This document shows, piece after piece, positions 1-3,651 of a stretch of DNA of 6,120 bases. The notes beneath the pieces are model-generated. The model saw nothing but the letters and a program-made list of their open reading frames with translations, did not search any database and was not told the origin of the DNA. The stretch spans positions 127 to 6,246 of the forward strand of contig DDST01000143.1 of the NCBI GenBank assembly GCA_002343485.1. The letters run 5' to 3'. The stretch is from Proteobacteria bacterium UBA2383 (GTDB taxonomy: Bacteria > Pseudomonadota > Gammaproteobacteria > Competibacterales > Competibacteraceae). Made by a program: the position numbers and the translations under genes. The first letter of the stretch is position 1. Every line of letters begins with the position of its first letter.

Positions 1-41
1 AAAACCGCAGGTTGGGGGTTCGAGACCCTCCTGGCCTGCCA
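1..41 (+). tRNA. tRNA-Trp, 3' part (5' end outside window)
   Basis: The window opens at about tRNA position 36, the last anticodon base. What follows is the 3' strand of the anticodon stem (ACCGC, 4-8), a five-base variable loop (9-13), a T arm with stem GGGGG/CCCTC (14-18 and 26-30, one G-U pair) around the loop TTCGAGA, the acceptor 3' strand CTGGCCT (31-37), discriminator G38 and an encoded CCA (39-41). The run AAAACC after the cut matches the CCAAAACC context of bacterial tRNA-Trp, and the acceptor strand and G discriminator agree with gammaproteobacterial tRNA-Trp as I remember it. The anticodon itself is not visible apart from its last base, so the identity rests on similarity. The position before secE matches the tufB-trnW-secE order of Pseudomonas-like genomes; tufB would be expected just upstream. 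Confidence 0.88.
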
Positions 42-58
42 TATCTCTCATGGCAGGC
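34..58 (+). other. Inverted repeat pairing the tRNA 3' end with downstream sequence
   Basis: GCCTGCCA (34-41), the last eight bases of the tRNA gene, is perfectly complementary to TGGCAGGC (51-58) across a nine-base loop; G33-T59 could add a wobble pair. The bases after it (TTCAGATT) are not a good U-tract, so this is at most a weak terminator. It may instead shape 3' processing of the tRNA or limit read-through into secE. Confidence 0.6.
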
Positions 59-125
59 TTCAGATTCCGCTTACCATCCTCCCGATGGACGGATATTTCC
101 TGGAGAACATAAAGCCAAAACCCGC

Positions 126-503
126 ATGAATTTGACTAAATCCGAAACGCAAATCTTGAGTCGCTCCGATACTCTCAAACTGGTAGCTGCAGGTGCTCTG
201 ATATTGATTGCACTAGTAGCTTTTTACGCGTTTGCAAACCAGTTGATTCTGGTAGTGCGGGTTATAGGGCTGCTGTTTGCAGCCGGGGCAGCGGTTGCTA
301 TTGCTCTGAAAACTGAGCCCGGCGCCGACACCCTAGAATTTATCCGCGGTGCCCGTTCTGAACTGCGTAAAGTTGTTTGGCCGACCCGCGCCGAAACGAC
401 ACAAACTACGCTTATCGTTCTCGCCATGGTGGTGTTAATGGGCATCCTACTGTGGCTGTTCGATATGTTATTGCTGTGGCTGGTTCGCTTGGTTACCGGG
501 TAA
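126..503 (+). CDS. secE: Preprotein translocase subunit SecE
   Basis: SecE is the essential clamp of the inner-membrane SecYEG channel that exports unfolded proteins. The 125-residue product has the three-segment form of enteric and related bacteria (E. coli 127 residues): hydrophobic stretches at about 18-36, 40-60 and 95-120, with an amphipathic cytoplasmic part between the second and third. The conserved family core lies at 77-93 (ARSELRKVVWPTRAETT), just before the essential last membrane segment. ATG126 is the first ATG in the open frame; upstream the frame runs back into the tRNA gene, so a longer protein is not credible. The Shine-Dalgarno match is poor: the nearest purine motif, GGAGAA at 102-107, lies 18 bases before the ATG, so initiation may be weak or rely on an A-rich leader. 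nusG follows after 12 bases, as in most bacteria, and the two are probably cotranscribed. Confidence 0.95.
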   Translation: MNLTKSETQILSRSDTLKLVAAGALILIALVAFYAFANQLILVVRVIGLLFAAGAAVAIALKTEPGADTLEFIRGARSELRKVVWPTRAETTQTTLIVLAMVVLMGILLWLFDMLLLWLVRLVTG

Positions 504-515
504 TGGAGTAGCGTT

Positions 516-1055
516 ATGACCATGCGTTGGTATGTCGTACAAGCCTATTCCGGCTTCGAGCAACAGGTCAAACGCTCATTGTTGGAACGAATCAATCGCG
601 AGGATGCCAAAGATCAATTTGGGCAAATCCTGGTGCCCACTGAAGAAGTTGTGGAGATGCGCGATGGCCAAAAACGGAAGAGCGACCGCAAATTCTTTCC
701 CGGCTACGTACTAGTGCAAATGGAAATGGATAATGACACTTGGCACTTGGTCCGTAATACGCCCAAGGTGCTGGGCTTCATTGGTGGTACTAGTGATCGG
801 CCCGCGCCGATTTCCGAGAAAGAAGCTCAGGCGATCTTGCAGCGAATTCAAGAAGGCGTTGATAAACCCAAACCCAAGGTGCTCTACGAACCAGGGGAAA
901 TGGTTCGGGTTACCGATGGTCCATTCAATGACTTCGAAGGTGTGGTCGAAGAAGTTAATTATGAAAAGAACCGGTTGCGCGTCGGAGTAATGATCTTTGG
1001 ACGGACCACCCCGGTGGAGCTCGAATTCAGTCAAGTCGAAAAAGTATCCCGCTGA
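516..1055 (+). CDS. nusG: Transcription termination/antitermination factor NusG
   Basis: NusG binds the RNA polymerase clamp and beta gate loop, suppresses pausing, and uses its C-terminal KOW domain to contact either Rho (termination) or ribosomal protein S10 (coupling to translation). The 179 residues (E. coli 181) show the N-terminal NGN domain from RWYVVQAYSGFE at 4-15, the conserved FPGYVLVQM at 61-69, and a flexible linker around 112-124. The KOW domain covers about 126-179, including GEMVRVTDGPF (127-137) and FGRTTPVELEFSQVEKV (161-177). F161 corresponds to the E. coli Phe165 used in S10/Rho contact. TGGAG at 504-508 lies seven bases before ATG516, which favours this start over ATG522. 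It shares a probable transcript with secE; the 90-base gap to rplK begins a separate regulatory unit. Confidence 0.97.
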   Translation: MTMRWYVVQAYSGFEQQVKRSLLERINREDAKDQFGQILVPTEEVVEMRDGQKRKSDRKFFPGYVLVQMEMDNDTWHLVRNTPKVLGFIGGTSDRPAPISEKEAQAILQRIQEGVDKPKPKVLYEPGEMVRVTDGPFNDFEGVVEEVNYEKNRLRVGVMIFGRTTPVELEFSQVEKVSR

Positions 1056-1106
1056 CCGGCACTAGCTGGCCGCTATTTCCACTGCCCGCGAGTTGGGCGA
1101 TTCATT

Positions 1107-1133
1107 CGGGGAGCCGCAAGGCGTTCGCACCCG
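1107..1133 (+). promoter_or_regulatory. Probable L1-binding hairpin in the rplK leader
   Basis: An outer stem CGGG (1107-1110) / CCCG (1130-1133) and an inner stem GCC (1113-1115) / GGC (1120-1122), closed by a GCAA tetraloop of the GNRA class, flank an asymmetric internal loop (GA on one side, seven bases GTTCGCA on the other). The strand GGGGAGCC resembles the GUGGGAGGC strand of the L1 stalk in 23S rRNA, and the hairpin ends three bases before the rplK Shine-Dalgarno (1136-1140). In E. coli, L1 represses the rplK-rplA message by binding a 23S-like site here. The structure is read by eye; L1 binding is inferred from position and resemblance. Confidence 0.6.
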
Positions 1134-1145
1134 GCAGGAACCGTT

Positions 1146-1577
1146 ATGGCAAAGAAAGTCAATGCATACGTTAAGCTGCAAGTCGCGGCTGCCAAAGCTA
1201 ACCCTAGTCCGCCAGTCGGCCCTGCATTGGGTCAACACGGGGTGAACATCATGGAATTCTGCAAGGCATTCAACGCTCAGACTCAGCACCTTGAGCCAGG
1301 ACTGCCAATTCCGGTCGTGATCACGGTTTATAGTGACCGTAGCTTTACCTTTATCATGAAGACTCCACCGGCGTCGGTGTTGCTGAAAAAGGCGCTGGGC
1401 ATTAGTAAAGGTAGCCCCAAACCCAACACGAACAAAGTTGGCACAGCCACCCGCATGCAATTGGAAGAGGTGGCCAAGGCCAAGATGCCCGATCTGACGG
1501 CTGCCGATCTGGATGCCGCCGTGCGCACGATCGCAGGCAGCGCTCGATCCATGGGCCTAAATGTCGAGGGAATTTGA
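1146..1577 (+). CDS. rplK: 50S ribosomal protein L11
   Basis: L11 sits at the base of the L7/L12 stalk, binds the GTPase-associated region of 23S rRNA (around nucleotide 1067) and helps control factor-dependent GTP hydrolysis and RelA activation. The product is 143 residues (E. coli 142) and nearly colinear. The N-terminal domain has the proline-rich NPSPPVGPALGQHGVNIMEF (19-38), which contains the thiostrepton/micrococcin-sensing prolines. The C-terminal RNA-binding domain spans about 75-143 and ends with the signature GSARSMGLNVEG (131-142). Lysines 4 and 40 (counting Met) match positions trimethylated by PrmA in E. coli. AGGAA (1136-1140) lies five bases before ATG1146. The stop overlaps the rplA ribosome binding region, so rplK and rplA are probably translationally coupled. 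Confidence 0.98.
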   Translation: MAKKVNAYVKLQVAAAKANPSPPVGPALGQHGVNIMEFCKAFNAQTQHLEPGLPIPVVITVYSDRSFTFIMKTPPASVLLKKALGISKGSPKPNTNKVGTATRMQLEEVAKAKMPDLTAADLDAAVRTIAGSARSMGLNVEGI

Positions 1578-1580
1578 ATC

Positions 1581-2276
1581 ATGGCCAAACTTTCTAAGCG
1601 TCTGAAGGCAATCCATGCCAAACTTGGACCCAGCAAAATCTATCCAGCGCCAGAAGCGCTGGATTTGCTTAAGGAATTATCGAGCGCTAAATTCCGGGAA
1701 TCGGTAGACGTCGCCGTCAATCTGGGCGTCGATCCCCGCAAGTCGGATCAAGTAGTACGCGGTGCGACGGTGCTGCCTCATGGTACCGGCAAGACGGTGC
1801 GCGTTGCAGTATTCGCACAAGGGGCCAACGCTGAGGCCGCCCAAGCAGCAGGCGCTGATATAGTGGGCTTTGAAGATCTGGCCGAATCGGTCAAAGCTGG
1901 CAATATGGACTTTGATGTAGTGATCGCCTCACCGGACGCAATGCGAATCGTGGGGCAATTGGGGAAAATCCTTGGCCCGCGCGGTCTGATGCCCAACCCT
2001 AAAGTCGGTACGGTCACCTCCGATGTAGCTGGTGCGATTCGTAATGCCAAGGCTGGTCAGGTGCGCTACCGTACTGATAAAGCTGGTATTATCCACTGCA
2101 CCTTGGGTAAAGTCGATTTCGCTACGAGCCAACTGCAGGAAAACCTGCAAGCGCTATTACACGATTTACAAAAAGCCAAACCCTCAACCTCTAAGGGCGT
2201 TTATATGCGCCGGGTGACCGTCTCCACCACCATGGGGCCAGGATTGGCTGTGGATCAGGCCACATTATCATTCTGA
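1581..2276 (+). CDS. rplA: 50S ribosomal protein L1
   Basis: L1 binds helices 76-78 of 23S rRNA, forms the mobile L1 stalk at the E site that moves deacylated tRNA out, and is the autogenous repressor of the L11 operon. The 231-residue product (E. coli 234) has the two-domain L1 fold: domain I from both termini and domain II from about 68-160. The family signature surrounds IVGQLGKILGPRGLMPNPK (123-141). The C-terminal RNA-binding part includes TSKGVYMRRVTVSTTMGPG (203-221), close to the E. coli sequence. ATG1581 starts three bases after the rplK stop, and its Shine-Dalgarno AGGGAA (1567-1572) lies inside the rplK end, which supports coupled translation and joint repression through the rplK leader. 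Its last codons overlap a probable promoter for rplJ. Confidence 0.98.
   Translation: MAKLSKRLKAIHAKLGPSKIYPAPEALDLLKELSSAKFRESVDVAVNLGVDPRKSDQVVRGATVLPHGTGKTVRVAVFAQGANAEAAQAAGADIVGFEDLAESVKAGNMDFDVVIASPDAMRIVGQLGKILGPRGLMPNPKVGTVTSDVAGAIRNAKAGQVRYRTDKAGIIHCTLGKVDFATSQLQENLQALLHDLQKAKPSTSKGVYMRRVTVSTTMGPGLAVDQATLSF
2244..2271 (+). promoter_or_regulatory. Possible sigma70 promoter for rplJL(rpoBC)
   Basis: TTGGCT (2244-2249, four of six to TTGACA) and TATCAT (2266-2271, five of six to TATAAT) are separated by 16 bases, inside the last codons of rplA. Transcription would start near 2278, just upstream of the L10 leader structure. E. coli has its L10 promoter at the equivalent place. The match is moderate and chosen by eye. 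Confidence 0.4.
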
Positions 2277-2295
2277 AGCCGAATCCACATACAGG

Positions 2296-2331
2296 CTTTG
2301 GGCCGGCCAGTTTTATTGGCCAGCGTCAAAG
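2296..2331 (+). other. Long imperfect hairpin after rplA
   Basis: CTTTG (2296-2300) pairs with CAAAG (2327-2331), and GGCCA (2305-2309) pairs with TGGCC (2317-2321) around a seven-base loop GTTTTAT; two G-C pairs (2302-2303 with 2323-2324) lie between. No U-tract follows, so it is not an intrinsic terminator. It abuts the L10 leader element and may be its outer helix or a separate structure. Confidence 0.5.
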
Positions 2332-2393
2332 ACCGCAGGCGCTTTTGAGCTTAATTGCCTCCGGTTTCGACTGGAAGCCCCTGCGCAGACGGT
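2332..2393 (+). promoter_or_regulatory. L10 leader: L10-(L12)4 autoregulatory RNA
   Basis: The segment folds by eye into a closed multi-branch element. The base stem ACCG (2332-2335) / CGGT (2390-2393) continues, after an asymmetric purine-containing bulge (about 2384-2389), into CAGG (2336-2339) / CCTG (2380-2383). Inside are a small hairpin GCT-TTTG-AGC (2341-2350), the unpaired TTAAT (2351-2355), and a second hairpin CCGGT-TTCG-ACTGG (2361-2374). This layout (GACCGcAGGCG, central TTAAT, then GCGCAGACGGT) is what I know as the gammaproteobacterial ribosomal L10 leader, where the L10-L7/L12 complex binds a kink-turn-like bulge and represses rplJL translation. Location between rplA and rplJ is exact. 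Binding is inferred, not shown. Confidence 0.75.
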
Positions 2394-2432
2394 AAAGCCC
2401 TTCCGGATTTCCTGGTCAGGCTACCGTTTCCC

Positions 2433-2456
2433 TTTTCTCCATAACTATGGAGAAAA
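2433..2456 (+). other. Perfect 11-base inverted repeat ahead of the rplJ RBS
   Basis: TTTTCTCCATA (2433-2443) is the exact reverse complement of TATGGAGAAAA (2446-2456), giving about ten stacked pairs and a tight loop. The 3' arm contains a GGAG Shine-Dalgarno-like motif (2449-2452). The true rplJ site GAGGA (2464-2468) lies eight bases after the hairpin and stays single-stranded in this fold. No U-run follows the stem. A role in setting rplJ translation or mRNA processing is plausible but inferred. Confidence 0.65.
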
Positions 2457-2463
2457 AACTTAT

Positions 2464-2468
2464 GAGGA
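2464..2468 (+). promoter_or_regulatory. rplJ ribosome binding site
   Basis: GAGGA ends six bases before ATG2475 and decides the rplJ start. A second GGAG at 2449-2452 is positioned for the out-of-frame ATG at 2462, but lies in a hairpin arm. Confidence 0.8.
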
Positions 2469-2474
2469 AAACTG

Positions 2475-3008
2475 ATGAGTCTCAATCTGGCAGAAAAACA
2501 GGCGGTGGTGGCCGAAGTCGCCAAGGTCGCTGCCAGTGCGCACTCCGTGATCGCCGCCGAGTATCGAGGGTTGAGCGTCGCTCAGCTCACTAGCCTGCGT
2601 GTCAAAGCGCGGGAAACCGGCGTCTATCTGCGTGTCGTCAAGAATACTCTGGCACGGCGTGCCGTGCAGGGTACTGAGTTTGAATGTCTGCAACCCAGTC
2701 TGGTGGGACCGCTGATTTTGGCGTTTTCCCAGGAGGATCCAGGTGCAGCGGCACGTATCTTCAAGGAATTTCTGAAGGAAAAGACTAACGACAAGCTGAT
2801 CGTTAAAGCCTTGGCAGTCGGTGGACAGGTCTATTCAGCCTATGAGTTGGATCGTCTGGCCAGCCTGCCAACCCGTGACGAAGCAATCAGCTTGCTCATG
2901 GCAACCCTGCGGGCGCCGCTCGATAAATTCGCGCGGACTCTCAATGAAATTCCTGGCAAATTGGTGCGCACCATCGACGCAATCCGGCAGCAAAAAGAAG
3001 CTGCCTGA
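2475..3008 (+). CDS. rplJ: 50S ribosomal protein L10
   Basis: L10 anchors the L7/L12 stalk: its N-terminal globular domain binds 23S rRNA beside L11, and its C-terminal helix carries L7/L12 dimers. The complex also represses its own mRNA. The 177 residues are slightly longer than E. coli (165). Recognisable family segments are NLAEKQAVVAEV (4-15), the RGLSV motif (31-35), GVYLRVVKNTLARRAV (49-64), FECLQPSLVGP (69-79) and PGAAARIFKEF (89-99). The C-terminal part includes LPTRDEAISLLMATLRAP (131-148) and ends in a helix 150-177 suited to L7/L12 binding. The start at ATG2475 gives the usual M-x-LNL beginning and has a good Shine-Dalgarno. The 198-base leader before it holds a probable promoter and the L10-binding RNA. 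Confidence 0.97.
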   Translation: MSLNLAEKQAVVAEVAKVAASAHSVIAAEYRGLSVAQLTSLRVKARETGVYLRVVKNTLARRAVQGTEFECLQPSLVGPLILAFSQEDPGAAARIFKEFLKEKTNDKLIVKALAVGGQVYSAYELDRLASLPTRDEAISLLMATLRAPLDKFARTLNEIPGKLVRTIDAIRQQKEAA

Positions 3009-3062
3009 GCGCAAAACCGCCTAATTCCGCATTTTCCAGGTTCCTACCAGGAGTAAATTTTA

Positions 3063-3437
3063 ATGGCTTTTTCGAAAGAAGAGATGCTGGACGCCATCGC
3101 TGGCATGACCGTGATGGAGATCGTAGAGCTGATTTCCGCGATGGAGGAAAAGTTCGGCGTCAGTGCTGCCGCTGCTGTGGCCGCTGCCCCCGTAGCCGCT
3201 GCTGCTGCCGCGCCAGTTGAAGAAAAGACTGAGTTTGATGTGGTGATGACCAGCTTTGGCGAGAAGAAAGTCGAAGTCATCAAGGTCGTGCGTGCTCTAA
3301 CCGGTCTGGGGTTGAAGGAAGCCAAAGATGCCGTAGAGGGCGTCCCCTCAACTATTAAGGAAGGCATTCCCAAAGCTGAGGCTGAGGACGTCAAGAAGAA
3401 GCTGGAAGAAGCTGGCGCCAAGGTTGAGATTAAGTAA
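3063..3437 (+). CDS. rplL: 50S ribosomal protein L7/L12
   Basis: L7/L12 is the only multicopy ribosomal protein. Its dimers hang from L10 and recruit and stimulate the translational GTPases (EF-Tu, EF-G, IF2). The 124-residue product (E. coli 121) has the N-terminal dimerisation/L10-binding domain at 1-33, a flexible hinge very rich in alanine, valine and proline (35-52), and a C-terminal factor-binding domain at 54-124. That domain includes EFDVVMTSFGEKKVEVIKVV (57-76) and TGLGLKEAKDAVEGVP (80-95); the GLGLKEAK helix is the factor-contact surface. AGGAG (3049-3053) lies nine bases before ATG3063. The 54-base gap after rplJ shows no terminator, so rplJ and rplL should share one message. Confidence 0.98.
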   Translation: MAFSKEEMLDAIAGMTVMEIVELISAMEEKFGVSAAAAVAAAPVAAAAAAPVEEKTEFDVVMTSFGEKKVEVIKVVRALTGLGLKEAKDAVEGVPSTIKEGIPKAEAEDVKKKLEEAGAKVEIK

Positions 3438-3504
3438 ATCCGGCGATGACCCTTTCAATGGGCATTTGCAGCCTCGACTGGTCCAGGATCGACCTCAGCA
3501 ATAA

Positions 3505-3541
3505 CGGCTAGCGGCCTTGTGTCGCTGGCCGGTTTTCTTTT
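3505..3541 (+). terminator. Intrinsic terminator between rplL and rpoB (attenuator)
   Basis: CGGCTAGCG (3505-3513) pairs with CGCTGGCCG (3523-3531) in nine pairs with one G-U, around a nine-base loop, followed by GTTTTCTTTT (3532-3541). This is a textbook Rho-independent terminator. Since rpoB follows on the same strand with no obvious strong promoter, it should act as a partial terminator, as the rplL-rpoB attenuator of E. coli does, lowering rpoBC transcription relative to rplJL. Confidence 0.85.
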
Positions 3542-3544
3542 GAT

Positions 3545-3562
3545 CCGGTCAGGGAAGACCGG
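3545..3562 (+). other. Hairpin downstream of the attenuator
   Basis: CCGGTC (3545-3550) and GACCGG (3557-3562) form a perfect six-pair stem with the loop AGGGAA. It starts four bases after the terminator U-tract. E. coli has an RNase III processing hairpin in this spacer; whether this one serves that purpose is unknown. Confidence 0.5.
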
Positions 3563-3565
3563 TAT

Positions 3566-3591
3566 TCCGGATGGCCAAAGGCCGAACCGGA
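3566..3591 (+). other. Second hairpin downstream of the attenuator
   Basis: TCCGG (3566-3570) pairs with CCGGA (3587-3591), then a small internal loop (AT / GAA), then GGCC (3573-3576) pairs with GGCC (3580-3583) around AAA. It is a compact nine-pair structure without a U-tract. With the preceding hairpin it is a candidate mRNA processing or 5'-stabilising element for rpoBC. Confidence 0.5.
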
Positions 3592-3606
3592 CTAAATCAT
3601 GGAATC

Positions 3607-3621
3607 GGGCGGCTTTCGCCC
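3607..3621 (+). other. Short hairpin in the rpoB leader
   Basis: GGGCG (3607-3611) pairs with CGCCC (3617-3621) around GCTTT. It ends 19 bases before the rpoB Shine-Dalgarno GAGGAA (3641-3646), leaving that site open. Function unknown. Confidence 0.35.
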
Positions 3622-3651
3622 TAGGCCGGCACTCCCGTCAGAGGAATCTCG

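Noticed and set aside
1..60. tRNA 3' end with nearby copy as an integration attachment site
   Set aside because: The second copy is inverted, not direct, and no integrase or foreign DNA follows; the downstream genes are core genes in ancestral order.
49..77. Possible secE promoter with -10 TACCAT (72-77)
   Set aside because: No acceptable -35 at the right distance; secE may be transcribed from upstream of the tRNA.
12..125. Upstream extension of the secE frame to a TTG at 12
   Set aside because: The extension overlaps the tRNA-Trp gene and encodes residues unlike SecE. Starting at ATG126 gives the normal family length.
1052..1079. Possible promoter ahead of rplK (CTGACC, 16 bases, TATTTC)
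   Set aside because: Only the first half of the -10 matches. E. coli has a promoter in this area, but I cannot support one from these bases.
3044..3421. 125-codon minus-strand frame opposite rplL, Ala/Ser/Thr-rich
   Set aside because: Its composition is simply the complement of the alanine-rich L7/L12 hinge and lysine/glutamate codons; no ribosome site or family match.
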